From IMG/VR virus record IMGVR_UViG_3300042934_000727, positions 1-64,000 of that record: a stretch of DNA of 64,000 bases; one strand, given 5' to 3'. A model generated the notes under the pieces. It did not search any database. It was not told the DNA's origin and saw nothing but the letters and a program-made list of their open reading frames with translations. Made by a program: the position numbers and the translations under genes. The stretch's first letter is position 1. The number at the start of each line of letters is the position of its first letter. The stretch is from a virus. Shown here piece after piece: positions 1-7,877 of the stretch.

Positions 1-2000
1 TCCTCGGTCGGCAGCGCGCCGATGGCCCAAACGAATCGGTTGAGGAAGCCAGACTCCCAGTCGTCGGGGCTCATCACGTCGGTCATCCCTCGCGGGGTGC
101 CCATGAAGTGCGCCGTCATGAACGCGCGCGCGCTCTTGCCGCTGATCTCCTTCTTCGTCGCACGGTAGACCGCGCCCACATCGCCGTCGTACACGTCGGT
201 CACGACGCCGGGCATCTCCGAGTACGGGCCCTGGATCTTCTTCCAGACCTGGATCTTGGTGTGCGCCTCGTCCATGTGGAACCAGGTCGCCTGCCCGTCC
301 TTGCCGATCAGCGTCTCCACCAGCGACTCGGGGGTGTGGTTGCCGCCGATGTCCGGGGTCTCGGAGAGGAGGTAGTAGGCCTTGAAGATGTGCTTGACGA
401 CGCGAAGGGCCTCGGTCTTGCCGGAGCCGGTGGTGCCGACGATGCCCTGGTAAAGGTTCAGGGGACGGTCGTTGCTACCGGGCCGCGGGAGGACGGCCTG
501 CGGGCTGAGGATGACGGAGAGGACGGTCCAGCGGTTCATCCGGTAGTACGGGAGGTTGACGGTGTCGAAGGTGAGGTTCGCCCAGTCGATGAACCGGGAT
601 CCCCACCACTCGCATGCCGGGCTGGCGACCCGCTCGCGCTCGGCGTCGGTGAGGAAGCTGATGCGGGTGGGCTCGTCGTAGTTCGGGCGCTCGCCGACGG
701 GCGCGGCCTCGACGGTGGATCCGTCGGCCTTCGCGAGGTCCTCGCGCGCCTGGTCGAGCTCGCGCCAGAGGGCGTTCTCGGTGATGCACTTCGAGTCCTC
801 GTCGACGAAGGTCTCGCCGCCGAAGCTGATGCCGGTGGCGCGCGCGGCCGCGGAGTGCCAGACGACGGTCGCGGCCTCCTGGTCGGTGAACCCGCTGCGC
901 AGGAGGGCCGCGAGCAGCTGGCGCCTTCTGCCCCAGAGGGCACCGTCGCCTTCCTTCTCGGGGCGCGACCCCCACACGGTGATGAACATCTCCGAGCCGA
1001 TGGTCGGGAAAGCGCGGTCGAGGGGGAAGCCGTTCCAGGGAAGGAGCGGCGGCCGCGTCTCAAGCGGGGGCTCCTCGAACTGGCCGGCGGTGGTGCGATC
1101 GGCGGATTCCCACTGCTCGATGATCTTGTCGGCGCCCCACGAGGGGTACGTCGGCGTGTGGTCGAGGAGCAGCTGGACGGCGCGGTCGTTGGTGAGCGCG
1201 TAGGCGTTGGAGCGGGCCATGCGGGCCAGCCAGCATGCGGCCGCGAAGACGGTGTCGTGCCAGCCGGCGCCGGGCGCCCACTTCGCGGGGAGGGCCTGCA
1301 GGCTGGAGACGATCGAGCGGAGCTTCCGCTCTTCGGTCTCGGATGCGACCTCGGGGATGTCGCCGTCCCACTGCTCGGTCTTGTGCTCGTGGTTCCCCTC
1401 CTCCTTGCGGAGGTAGTCGATCCAGGCCTCGGGCAGGTACTCGAGGTCCTCGAGCCGCGGCGGCTCGGCCATGAGCTCGCCCTCGGCGTCGTACCAGACA
1501 TACTCGGGGTGGCCCTCGGCGTCGGGGTTTCTGCTGGGCGCGACGAGTGAATAGCGGTGCGAGTGCTGGATGACCTCGATGTCCTTGGCGGCCTTGCCCA
1601 CCATCTCGACGTGCTCGGGGAGCACGAAGAAGTACTGGCGACTGGCGCTGTCCTGGCCGCGGGAGGTGGAACTCGGCGTGCCCGGGAGGGGGCCGAGCTT
1701 CGCCTCGAGGGCGGCGAGCTGGGCCGCGCCCTCCTTCGTGCCGTAGTCGTCTACGTCGATGCGAGCTTCGAGGAGGCCGGCGCGGAGTGCGATGTTGGCG
1801 GTCTGGGGGTCCTGGTTCCGCCACTCCTTCGTCTCCGGGTCTTTCCAGAGGAAGCCGTTCTGGATCCAGTCGGCGACCTTCTCGGGGGTGACGGTTCCGT
1901 CGGCGCCGGTCGCGCCGAAGGGCACGGGCCGCTTGTCTCGGACGGGGATCGGCTGGAATCCCCGCTCGAGATAGAAGGGAGCCGCTGCTGAGTAGGTCAC
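1..2000 (-). CDS. primase-polymerase fused to P-loop ATPase (partial, runs off left edge)
   Basis: Translated from the minus strand; the frame stays open to the left edge, so the C-terminus is missing (about 666 residues visible). The N-terminal part looks like an archaeo-eukaryotic primase/polymerase domain: ARIDVDDYG (metal-binding acidic motif), a TSRG segment, and KDIEVIQHSHRYSLVAPS. Around residue 520 there is a Walker A loop, GTTGSGKTE, and near 573 a Walker B-like WFHMDEAHT. Together this suggests a replicative primase-helicase. The GTG at 2000 is the only plausible start in frame but has a weak Shine-Dalgarno, so the start is uncertain. It lies just downstream of the tRNA-like gene. 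Confidence 0.85.
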   Translation of the reverse strand, partial: MTYSAAAPFYLERGFQPIPVRDKRPVPFGATGADGTVTPEKVADWIQNGFLWKDPETKEWRNQDPQTANIALRAGLLEARIDVDDYGTKEGAAQLAALEAKLGPLPGTPSSTSRGQDSASRQYFFVLPEHVEMVGKAAKDIEVIQHSHRYSLVAPSRNPDAEGHPEYVWYDAEGELMAEPPRLEDLEYLPEAWIDYLRKEEGNHEHKTEQWDGDIPEVASETEERKLRSIVSSLQALPAKWAPGAGWHDTVFAAACWLARMARSNAYALTNDRAVQLLLDHTPTYPSWGADKIIEQWESADRTTAGQFEEPPLETRPPLLPWNGFPLDRAFPTIGSEMFITVWGSRPEKEGDGALWGRRRQLLAALLRSGFTDQEAATVVWHSAAARATGISFGGETFVDEDSKCITENALWRELDQAREDLAKADGSTVEAAPVGERPNYDEPTRISFLTDAERERVASPACEWWGSRFIDWANLTFDTVNLPYYRMNRWTVLSVILSPQAVLPRPGSNDRPLNLYQGIVGTTGSGKTEALRVVKHIFKAYYLLSETPDIGGNHTPESLVETLIGKDGQATWFHMDEAHTKIQVWKKIQGPYSEMPGVVTDVYDGDVGAVYRATKKEISGKSARAFMTAHFMGTPRGMTDVMSPDDWESGFLNRFVWAIGALPTE

Positions 2001-2047
2001 GCGAGCGTGGGCTTCTGGTACTGCAAGAGGGTCGCGCTCCTTCTCGA

Positions 2048-2060
2048 TTAGCTGGATGAT
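2048..2060 (+). promoter_or_regulatory. degenerate TAGCTGGAT operator-like site
   Basis: TTAGCTGGATGAT lies between the tRNA-like gene and the primase gene. It resembles the TAGCTGGATA forms at 38263 and 61056. As a member of the palindromic family it is weak. Confidence 0.35.
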
Positions 2061-2061
2061 T

Positions 2062-2163
2062 TGGTGGACCGGGGAGGACTCGAACCTCCGACCTTCGCTG
2101 GCGGCGAGGGAACCCCCACCCTCTGTGCCATGGCGACGCTCTGCCGTGCTGAGCTACCGGTCC
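2062..2163 (-). tRNA. tRNA-like gene with an extended anticodon arm, CCA encoded
   Basis: Read on the minus strand this has a perfect 7-bp acceptor stem (GGACCGG/CCGGTCC) followed by ACCA, a D-arm GCTC-AGCACGGCA-GAGC, a variable loop AGGTC and a T-arm GGAGG-TTCGAGT-CCTCC. It is 102 nt long, about 26 nt more than normal. The extra bases lie in the anticodon arm, which can fold as TCGC/GCGA, then TGGC/GCCA, then GAGGG/CCCTC closed by loop TGGGGGTT. No canonical 7-nt anticodon loop is visible, so no amino acid is assigned. It may be a tRNA with an insertion, a pseudo-tRNA or a tRNA mimic. Confidence 0.75.
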
Positions 2164-2203
2164 AGGTGGGCGGGGAGGTGAAGCGCTCCCCGCCCGGGTC
2201 TTG

Positions 2204-2356
2204 CTACTCGGCCTCGAACTCGATCTCCTCGAGCGACATGAGCTGCTCGTGGGCTTCGTCCTGGCCTTCGGCCGTGAGGCCGCTCGGGTGGTCGGGATCC
2301 AGATGGTCGTCGTTGTCCGGCGTGTAGTAGCCGGTCACCTTGATGCGGCCGCCCAT
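2204..2356 (-). CDS. small acidic protein, unknown (50 aa)
   Basis: Starts MGGRIKVTGYYTPDND and is strongly acidic at the C-terminus (SLEEIEFEAE). The ATG overlaps the stop of the upstream ssDNA-binding-like gene (TGATG), so it is probably translated by coupling and works with the recombination proteins. No domain recognised. Confidence 0.7.
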   Translation of the reverse strand: MGGRIKVTGYYTPDNDDHLDPDHPSGLTAEGQDEAHEQLMSLEEIEFEAE

Positions 2357-3165
2357 CAGAAGCCCTGCCCGCCCGCGGCGGCCGCGTCCTGCAGTGCCGT
2401 GTTGGCGGCCGGCGGCGTGCCCCAGCTCGGAGCCGGTGCGCCGGTCGGCGCGGCGCCACCCGGCTGCGTGGCCCACGAGGGCGCCGGGGCGCCCGCACCA
2501 GCGGCGGCGACCGCGGCCGGGGCCTGGCCGGTCAGCTCGGCGATGTAGGCCTTCGCCTCGGGGGTCTTGAAGGGATACTCGATGATGAGCTCGTCGTCGG
2601 CGTTGAGCCACTCGGCGACGGGCACGCCCTCGGTACGGCGCGGGGTCGTGTTCACGTCCCCGGCCTTGTTGAAGAAGTTCACCTCGTTGCTGCCGAGCGG
2701 GTTCCACTTGTCGGGCTCGATCGGGTCCGAGATGGTCACGCCGAGGCGCTTGCCCATCATGAAGTTCACGTCGGGCAGGCGGCCGGCGACGAGGTCCTCG
2801 TCGCTAACGCCGAGCGCACCCCAGAAGTCGAAGTAGTTCTTCGCCGGCTTGCCCTGGGGGGCGCCGTCCTTGGGGGCGAAGCGCGTGAACAGCGGGATGC
2901 GCACCTGGAAGTAGCGCTTCATGCCGAGCGGCGAATCGTCGACGATCTGCAGCGCGACGCGCAGCACCTTCTTCTTGCCGTTCGGGCCGGTGCCGCCGAA
3001 GTCCGCGACCTCCACGCGCTTGCTCGGGTCGTCCTTCTTCAGCGGGACGACGGCGACCTGATACTCACCTCTGGGCAGCGGGGGGAACTTGCCGTTCCCG
3101 CTCGAGGACTGGGACTCCTTGAGGGCGTCGGCGGCGTACTGGTCGGTTTCAACTGCGAAAGACAT
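2356..3165 (-). CDS. ssDNA-binding-like phage recombination protein
   Basis: 269 aa with a strong Shine-Dalgarno (GAGAGGAGACAGCA before ATG). The first 190 residues are a mixed beta-type domain (YQVAVVPLKKDD, KRYFQVRIPLFTRF). The last 70 are Ala/Gly/Pro-rich low complexity with repeats of APAPSW and end GGQGF, like the flexible tails of single-stranded DNA-binding proteins. It lies directly after a RecA/Sak4-like ATPase and before the primase. The SSB role is inferred from tail, size and context; no specific family was identified. Confidence 0.6.
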   Translation of the reverse strand: MSFAVETDQYAADALKESQSSSGNGKFPPLPRGEYQVAVVPLKKDDPSKRVEVADFGGTGPNGKKKVLRVALQIVDDSPLGMKRYFQVRIPLFTRFAPKDGAPQGKPAKNYFDFWGALGVSDEDLVAGRLPDVNFMMGKRLGVTISDPIEPDKWNPLGSNEVNFFNKAGDVNTTPRRTEGVPVAEWLNADDELIIEYPFKTPEAKAYIAELTGQAPAAVAAAGAGAPAPSWATQPGGAAPTGAPAPSWGTPPAANTALQDAAAAGGQGF

Positions 3166-3180
3166 TGCTGTCTCCTCTCC

Positions 3181-4032
3181 TTAGGCCGCGACTGCGGCGG
3201 GCTGTGCGAACGTGGGTGCGGGGGTGGATGCCGCGGGGGCGGCGAGGTGCTGGTCGAGCTTGGCGTACAGGTCGAGCAGCGAGAAGTCGGTCATCCGGTT
3301 CTCGAGGAACTTGGAGTACCGGTTCTTCGTGACGTGGATGTCGGACTCGCCGAGGTTGGCGACCAGCTCGGTCTCGTTGCCCTCGCCCTTCTTCTGGAAG
3401 GAGAGGTGCGCGACGATCGAGGGGACGCCAGCGATCGAGTCCTTCGCGCCGCCCTGGAGCTTCGGGACGAGCGACACGGAGCCCGTCTCCTCGGTGGCGA
3501 CCCGCTCGTGCAGCACGAAGATCGGCGTGGTGTGCGGGGCGTTGTGCAGTGCCCGCACGATGCGCATCGTCTCCTGGCCGACGAGACCCCAGGCCGCCTG
3601 CGTGTCGAGCTGGCCCTTGGAGTTCGTGGTGGTCGTGGTGAGGTACTGGACCATGACCTCCTGGAACACGTTGAGCGTGTCGATGAGCGTGAACTCGAAG
3701 CCGTAGTCGTTGAGGATGATGTCGTTCAGGATGCCCAGCGTGTTGCCGTAGGCGTTGGCGCCCGTGGGGTTCACGTTGTTGCTCTCGATGACGAGGCGGC
3801 CCTCGACCTTGGCCTGCATGATCTCGTCGTCGTTGATCACGGACTCGGCGCCCTGGTCGATGTCCAGCAGCAGCACGCGCGGGTTGTTCGGGCGCTTGAC
3901 GAGTTCGGCCGCGAGGCTGGTCTTGCGGGTGCCCGGGCGGCCGTAGAGCAGGATGCTCTTCGGGTATCCGAAGCTGTCGGTGCCGCTGCCAACGGCGGAG
4001 AGCCAAGGCGGGGTTGCGAAAGTAGTGGTCAT
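3181..4032 (-). CDS. RecA/Sak4-like P-loop ATPase
   Basis: 283 aa. Walker A GRPGTRKT lies near residues 31-38, Walker B RVLLLDID near 52-59, and a later FTLIDTLN segment fits a RecA-fold core. The Ala/Pro-rich C-terminus is low complexity. Phage AAA proteins of this type (Sak4 group) act with SSB in single-strand annealing or homologous recombination, and here the gene is flanked by an SSB-like gene and a Cas4-like nuclease. Start ATG has GAGAGAGGACACC upstream. Confidence 0.75.
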   Translation of the reverse strand: MTTTFATPPWLSAVGSGTDSFGYPKSILLYGRPGTRKTSLAAELVKRPNNPRVLLLDIDQGAESVINDDEIMQAKVEGRLVIESNNVNPTGANAYGNTLGILNDIILNDYGFEFTLIDTLNVFQEVMVQYLTTTTTNSKGQLDTQAAWGLVGQETMRIVRALHNAPHTTPIFVLHERVATEETGSVSLVPKLQGGAKDSIAGVPSIVAHLSFQKKGEGNETELVANLGESDIHVTKNRYSKFLENRMTDFSLLDLYAKLDQHLAAPAASTPAPTFAQPAAVAA

Positions 4033-4038
4033 TTCTGG

Positions 4039-4069
4039 TGTCCTCTCTCGAGACGGAAGTGTATGGGGC
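4039..4069 (-). promoter_or_regulatory. possible promoter for the RecA-like gene
   Basis: On the minus strand a TACACT -10 box (TANNNT type) precedes the 4032 start by 6 nt. The operator at 4072-4084 sits just upstream, at the edge of the spacer/-35. The -35 is poor. Confidence 0.35.
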
Positions 4070-4071
4070 GA

Positions 4072-4084
4072 TTAGCTAGATAAG
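4072..4084 (+). promoter_or_regulatory. operator TTAGCTAGATAAG
   Basis: Member of the repeated TTTAGCTAGCTAAA palindrome family, in the short gap between the Cas4-like and RecA-like genes. One half-site is TTAGCTA and the other carries the GATAA variant. Confidence 0.7.
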
Positions 4085-4091
4085 GCGAGGT

Positions 4092-5078
4092 TCACGCTCC
4101 GATCGGGGCAGCCACCTCGATGTCGGGCACCGCCGTCTGCTCCTTCTCGAAGCTGCAGGCGTAGCAGTCCGGGTGGCTGTCGAAGTCCACGAACGCGGCT
4201 CCGGTCTCGAGGCGGGCGAAGATGTCCGCACCGCGGTCGATGAGCGAGAGCGCGTAGTCGTGGTTGTAGTCGAACGTCAGCATCCAGATGTCGCGGTTCT
4301 TCGACGGGTCTTCGTAGCCGGATGCGCCCGGGTCGTCGAAGTAGCCGTTGCCGTCGCGGTTCAACCACGCGATCGTGCCGCGGACGGCGGGACGCCCCTC
4401 GAGCCGGCGCCCGTGCATGTAGAGCGTCTGCTGGCCGAAGTAGCCGTCCATCTTGTAGACCATCTTCGCCATCTCCTGCTCGTACTGCGTGTACGAGAGG
4501 CTCACGACGGCGTCACCGCCGAGGTTCAGCTTGTAGCCGCCTCGGTAGGCCTTGGTGTCCTTCTGCTTCACCCAGCGGCGAAGCTCTTCCCCGCGCTGGA
4601 TGGCGAGGAAGTCCTGGAGGAGGGCGCTCTTCTTGCGCGTCGACCCCTTCAGGTCCACGATCTGCCCGGGCAGGTCGATGTCGATCGTGCCGTAGACCGG
4701 GCCGTAGCCGGGGATCTCGCAGATTAGGATGCGGCGCTCGGAGCGAGTGCCGACAGGCAGGCCGAAGTTCGCCTGGACGATGCGGGCGAATGCCTCACGC
4801 TCCGTCTGAGAGAGCTCTGTCTCGCGCTCCCACTTCGTCACCTCGTTGATACGGGACTCCATGAGTCCGTGTCCCGCAGTCCCCCACTCACGGCCGAACC
4901 ATGGCCGCTCCGCCTGCGGGCTGGTGCGCTCGATACCGCGCATCTTCATGGCGAGGCATCTGTCGCAGCGATCGCAGAGATCGCTCGCGCCGATTCTGGT
5001 CTGCAGGGTGCGGGCCGTCGGCATCCGGAAGAGCTGGACGAGTGCGTAGCGCAGCTCGTCATCGCTGAGAACGTTCAT
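4092..5078 (-). CDS. Cas4/RecB-like PD-(D/E)XK nuclease with Cys cluster
   Basis: 328 aa. The motif GTIDIDLPGQIVDLKGS gives the Asp ... Asp-x-Lys signature of PD-(D/E)XK nucleases near residues 130-150. Cysteines CDRCDRC (about 35-41) and DCYAC near the end could hold an iron-sulfur cluster, as in Cas4/AddB-type exonucleases. Probably a 5'-3' or 3'-5' DNA exonuclease feeding the RecA/SSB-like proteins downstream. Start chosen at the ATG at 5078, with AGGAGG 5 nt upstream and ATGA overlap with the 38-aa gene; a GTG two codons earlier is possible. Confidence 0.8.
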   Translation of the reverse strand: MNVLSDDELRYALVQLFRMPTARTLQTRIGASDLCDRCDRCLAMKMRGIERTSPQAERPWFGREWGTAGHGLMESRINEVTKWERETELSQTEREAFARIVQANFGLPVGTRSERRILICEIPGYGPVYGTIDIDLPGQIVDLKGSTRKKSALLQDFLAIQRGEELRRWVKQKDTKAYRGGYKLNLGGDAVVSLSYTQYEQEMAKMVYKMDGYFGQQTLYMHGRRLEGRPAVRGTIAWLNRDGNGYFDDPGASGYEDPSKNRDIWMLTFDYNHDYALSLIDRGADIFARLETGAAFVDFDSHPDCYACSFEKEQTAVPDIEVAAPIGA

Positions 5079-5191
5079 GCCCACCTCCTCCTCTTGAACT
5101 TCGGCTTCCCGGGGTTGACCGGGGGTTTCGTTTGCACCGGGCGCGGTGCGCCCTTCGCTGGCCTCCTTGAGAGACCACCTGCTCGTCGCAT
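5075..5191 (-). CDS. small basic protein, first gene of the recombination operon (38 aa)
   Basis: MRRAGGLSRRPAKGAPRP..., ending KFKRRRWA. Very basic (Arg/Lys) and proline-rich with no fold predicted. It has a strong AAAAAGGAGTCAGG ribosome site and its stop overlaps the ATG of the nuclease gene (ATGA). It lies directly behind the promoter/operator at 5249-5264. It could be a nucleic-acid-binding peptide or simply a translational leader. Confidence 0.7.
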   Translation of the reverse strand: MRRAGGLSRRPAKGAPRPVQTKPPVNPGKPKFKRRRWA

Positions 5192-5224
5192 CCTGACTCC
5201 TTTTTCTTCGCCGTTCTCGCCGCT

Positions 5225-5279
5225 TGGCGATAGCTCAAAGGTAGCCGTATTTAGCTAGCTAAATCAAGTGCGAGAACCG
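5225..5279 (-). promoter_or_regulatory. regulated promoter for the recombination/replication operon
   Basis: On the minus strand: CCAAATTAAGCGG, then -35 TTGATT, an 18-bp spacer containing the operator, and -10 TACCTT. The same layout with the same upstream CCAAATTAAGCGG and CTCGCAC stretch occurs on the plus strand before 22686. Transcription would run leftward into the 38-aa gene and the nuclease. Confidence 0.65.
5249..5264. promoter_or_regulatory. perfect 16-bp operator palindrome ATTTAGCTAGCTAAAT
   Basis: The most symmetric copy in the window, lying inside the promoter spacer between -35 and -10. A repressor bound here would exclude RNA polymerase. Confidence 0.8.
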
Positions 5280-5297
5280 CTTAATTTGGGGTCAGTT

Positions 5298-5627
5298 CTA
5301 AGCGGCGTGTCCGAGCTTGCGGACCCACCAGTACTGCCGGCCGTGCTCGTAGACGATGCCTCCCTGCACCCCCCAGTCGGGCCGCGAGTAGGCGGCGGAC
5401 TTTCGGCAGATATCCAGCAATGGGCAGCCGGGGTCTTCATCGGTGCCGTCCCCCTCGCACAGGGCGCGGGCTTCGGCTTCGGTCGGGACGGAGCCGTACT
5501 CGTAGTCGACGAATTCGTCCGGGCGGTCCTTGCAGAGCGGCTGCGGGACCTTCGGGTCGTGGGGCTTCTTGTGGGCGATGGCGAGGGCGAGGGCGAACTC
5601 CGGGGTATCTCCCCTGTTCACCCTCAT
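5298..5627 (-). CDS. WhiB-like iron-sulfur transcription factor
   Basis: 109 aa. Cysteines at 32, 57, 68 and 74, the sequence LCKDRPDEF after the first Cys, and WGVQGGI (the WhiB G-V/I-W-G-G turn) identify the family. WhiB proteins bind a 4Fe-4S cluster and contact the principal sigma factor, and phage copies alter host or phage transcription. Unusual: ten residues separate the second and third Cys instead of the usual two. ATG overlaps the stop of nothing upstream except the 79-aa gene (ATGA). Confidence 0.8.
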   Translation of the reverse strand: MRVNRGDTPEFALALAIAHKKPHDPKVPQPLCKDRPDEFVDYEYGSVPTEAEARALCEGDGTDEDPGCPLLDICRKSAAYSRPDWGVQGGIVYEHGRQYWWVRKLGHAA

Positions 5628-5863
5628 CGGATCTGCTCGAGCGTGCGCCGGGCGGCCTCGACCGCATCCCGAGCAGTGACCGGGTCGGAGAACTCGGCCT
5701 CCTCGAGGATCGTGATCGTGTCGGCGATGGCGATCGCGCGCTCCTCCTCGAGCAGGTGCTTGCCGTACTCGCGCACCGCCTCGTCAGCGGTCAGGAAGCC
5801 TTCAACTCCATCACGCCATCGAAGGAAGCCTCTGATGGCATCGAGCTTGTCCTGGGTCCCCAT
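5624..5863 (-). CDS. unknown helical protein (79 aa)
   Basis: MGTQDKLDAIRGFLRWRDGV...; acidic, alpha-helical looking, no domain recognised. Start ATG with GAGAGGGCGACAA upstream. Its first 73 nt overlap the end of the zinc-finger/HTH gene in another frame, which is unusually long for this phage. Its stop overlaps the WhiB start. Confidence 0.65.
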   Translation of the reverse strand: MGTQDKLDAIRGFLRWRDGVEGFLTADEAVREYGKHLLEEERAIAIADTITILEEAEFSDPVTARDAVEAARRTLEQIR

Positions 5864-6456
5864 TTGTCGCCCTCTCTCGGCGTGAACTGCTGGTGCAGAT
5901 CGAGCAGTATAGGGGAATTCATGATCCTGAACCAGACCCGCTCCCATTCTTTTCGGCTGACTTCGCGGCCGGGGCGATCCTGGAAGCGCTTGTTGATCGC
6001 GTGTCTGTTGGGGAGGCCCAGGTCCTCGGCCACCCATGTCGCCGGCATGCCCTCGTCGATGAGCGTCGTCGCGCGCTGCAGCTGCTCCTCGGTGAGGCGG
6101 AGGACTTCGGCCCCTGTCGGGTGCTGGACTCCGTTGCGCGCTGCCCACTTGGCGAGCTGCGGCCCGTTCCAGTGCTTCCCGTAGGGCGTCTTCAGGCCTC
6201 GGTCGTTCAGCTTGTCGGCGATCTCCGCGTAGCTGTGGACGGCCACGAGTCGGCGGATGAGCTTCAGGAGGCCGTCTCGGTCATACGAGCGGGCGGGACC
6301 ATCTAGGGACTCAAGCGCGGGGAACTCCGCCACCCGCCCGGTCGGGAACGTGATGCGCACGCTTTCGCCGCGCAGCTGATGCCGCTTCTTGCGGTGGTGC
6401 GCGATCGACTTGCTGTCGAAATTGCGCCGGCAACCGTGGCAGTACGCCGCCTTCAT
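5791..6456 (-). CDS. zinc-finger plus HTH DNA-binding protein
   Basis: 221 aa. The N-terminus YCHGCRRNF...HHRKKRH is a C2H2-like zinc finger (residues 5-27). The middle, SYAEIADKLNDRGLKTPYGK, resembles the recombinase-type helix-turn-helix; a second HTH-like stretch follows (ATWVAEDLGLPNRHAINKRF). A sequence-specific regulator is likely, and it is one candidate for recognising the repeated operators, though nothing proves this. Start ATG follows GAGGAGGAAAG and overlaps the upstream stop (ATGA). Confidence 0.7.
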   Translation of the reverse strand: MKAAYCHGCRRNFDSKSIAHHRKKRHQLRGESVRITFPTGRVAEFPALESLDGPARSYDRDGLLKLIRRLVAVHSYAEIADKLNDRGLKTPYGKHWNGPQLAKWAARNGVQHPTGAEVLRLTEEQLQRATTLIDEGMPATWVAEDLGLPNRHAINKRFQDRPGREVSRKEWERVWFRIMNSPILLDLHQQFTPREGDKWGPRTSSMPSEASFDGVMELKAS

Positions 6457-6707
6457 CTTTCCTCCTCGAGCGCCGCGACGGCCTGAGCCGCCCGCCACTC
6501 CGTCTGCAGGTTCAGCCACACCAGCGCCTCGTCGAGGCGGGCGTGGGGGTCGCCGATGTGGCGGAGCCAGATCTCGTCGAGCGGGTGCATGAAGACCGTC
6601 AGCGGCGAGAAGACCGGCTTGCCGATCGGGATGCGGGGGTTCGTGATGATGGGGACGCCACCGAGGGCCGAGCGGGCGCCCTCGGTGACGACGTTCCCGA
6701 CGATCAT
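6453..6707 (-). CDS. unknown protein (84 aa)
   Basis: MIVGNVVTEGARSALGGVPI...; the middle is proline/hydrophobic-rich and the end is an acidic helix. Start chosen at the ATG that overlaps the previous stop (ATGA at 6704-6707), as most genes here do; upstream GTG starts would create a 100-nt overlap. Confidence 0.6.
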   Translation of the reverse strand: MIVGNVVTEGARSALGGVPIITNPRIPIGKPVFSPLTVFMHPLDEIWLRHIGDPHARLDEALVWLNLQTEWRAAQAVAALEEER

Positions 6708-7105
6708 GATGCGTCCGCCGATCCAGTCGAACCGGAGGATGACGCCTCGCACGCAGTGCACCCGGTGCGCAGCGTGATCGCCCCGGGCTGCCAGTGCGGG
6801 CACTGGACTCCCTCTGTCGCGGGGTCGAGCCGGGAGAGGATGCGGCGCGACCGTTGGACGAACACACGAGCGCCGTCTGCCCCTTGCGCGAAGGGCAGGC
6901 CGCGGTCGAGGTTGTCGATCTGACCGCGCACGCCCTCGATGACGGAGGCCTGCTGCTCGATGAGGTCAGCCGCCTGCGACCACGGCGAGCGGTCTTCGCT
7001 TTCCGGCGGCATGCCCCACCCCTGCGCCTTCGCGTTTTCCCGCGACCGCGCGTGAATCTCCCGCAGTTCGCGGACGAGATCTCGCGCCCGTTCTTCTGCG
7101 CTCAT
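6704..7105 (-). CDS. unknown protein with C-terminal Cys/His residues (133 aa)
   Basis: Helical N-terminus (SAEERARDLVRELREIHARS) with a likely short coiled coil, followed by CPHWQPGAITLRTGCTAC, which could bind zinc. Function unknown. Stop and start overlap both neighbours. Confidence 0.65.
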   Translation of the reverse strand: MSAEERARDLVRELREIHARSRENAKAQGWGMPPESEDRSPWSQAADLIEQQASVIEGVRGQIDNLDRGLPFAQGADGARVFVQRSRRILSRLDPATEGVQCPHWQPGAITLRTGCTACEASSSGSTGSADAS

Positions 7106-7380
7106 CGGTTCTCCTCACCGGTCGGGTGGGCGGGCGTGAGCCATGCGGTCAGCCAGTCGCGCACGGCCTGGGCGTCGCTCGCGTCGAGCATCGCTGACGG
7201 AGTTCCGGGCGCCCGAAAGACGAAATCCACGGCCGTCTTCTCGATGTACTCGGGAAGGTTCTCCCCGCCCTCGGCAAGGAAGGCGTAGTTGTAGACCTGC
7301 TCGCGGACGCCGTGCAGTTCGAGATGGTGCGTGATACCGACCACGACTAGGCGGTCCGGCTCGTTGGTGGTGACGGTCAT
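7102..7380 (-). CDS. unknown protein (92 aa)
   Basis: MTVTTNEPDRLVVVGITHHLELHG...; a beta-rich start followed by an acidic helical half. No domain recognised. Overlaps both neighbours by 4 nt. Confidence 0.65.
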   Translation of the reverse strand: MTVTTNEPDRLVVVGITHHLELHGVREQVYNYAFLAEGGENLPEYIEKTAVDFVFRAPGTPSAMLDASDAQAVRDWLTAWLTPAHPTGEENR

Positions 7381-7877
7381 TGCGCACTCCGATTCGTGTG
7401 GTCCGCGGGGGTGACCTGCTCCTCGAGCGCGTCGGCCCGCGTGACCAGCCAGGCTGCGATCGAGTGCGAGGCCTCGATCTCCGGCGTCGACGGCTCGTGG
7501 CCGTAGACCACGTCCCAGTCCATGAGGCTCGCCGCGATGTCCCGGTAGATCGACGCCGTCTGCACCGAAGCGGCGTCCGCAGCCCGGCGGCTGAAGCCCT
7601 GGGCGCCCAGCTCCTTCGCGACGATGCGCGCACCGGTGACCGAGATGGTCCCCTCGTCACGGCGAGACACGTTCCAGATCACCTGGCCCATCGCGTCGAT
7701 CTCGGCCTCGGGCGAGGGCGCCAGAATGTCGAAGAACGCCGAGACGAGCTGGTAGATGAATTTGTCCCCGACGAATTCGCGCCACGGCTCGCCGTGCCGG
7801 AGGACGGTCACCTGCCCGTGCTCCTCGTCGTTCTGCTGCAGCGTGTACTTGCCGTTCTCGAAGTCGTGGGTGCGCAT
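7377..7877 (-). CDS. unknown protein (166 aa)
   Basis: MRTHDFENGKYTLQQNDEEHG...; soluble, acidic, no recognisable domain. TGATG overlap with the RNA ligase stop suggests coupled translation with the RNA repair genes. Confidence 0.7.
   Translation of the reverse strand: MRTHDFENGKYTLQQNDEEHGQVTVLRHGEPWREFVGDKFIYQLVSAFFDILAPSPEAEIDAMGQVIWNVSRRDEGTISVTGARIVAKELGAQGFSRRAADAASVQTASIYRDIAASLMDWDVVYGHEPSTPEIEASHSIAAWLVTRADALEEQVTPADHTNRSAQ

Noticed and set aside
4869-5258. 129-codon rightward frame over the nuclease start
   Set aside because: Shadow of the nuclease gene and the promoter; no ribosome site.
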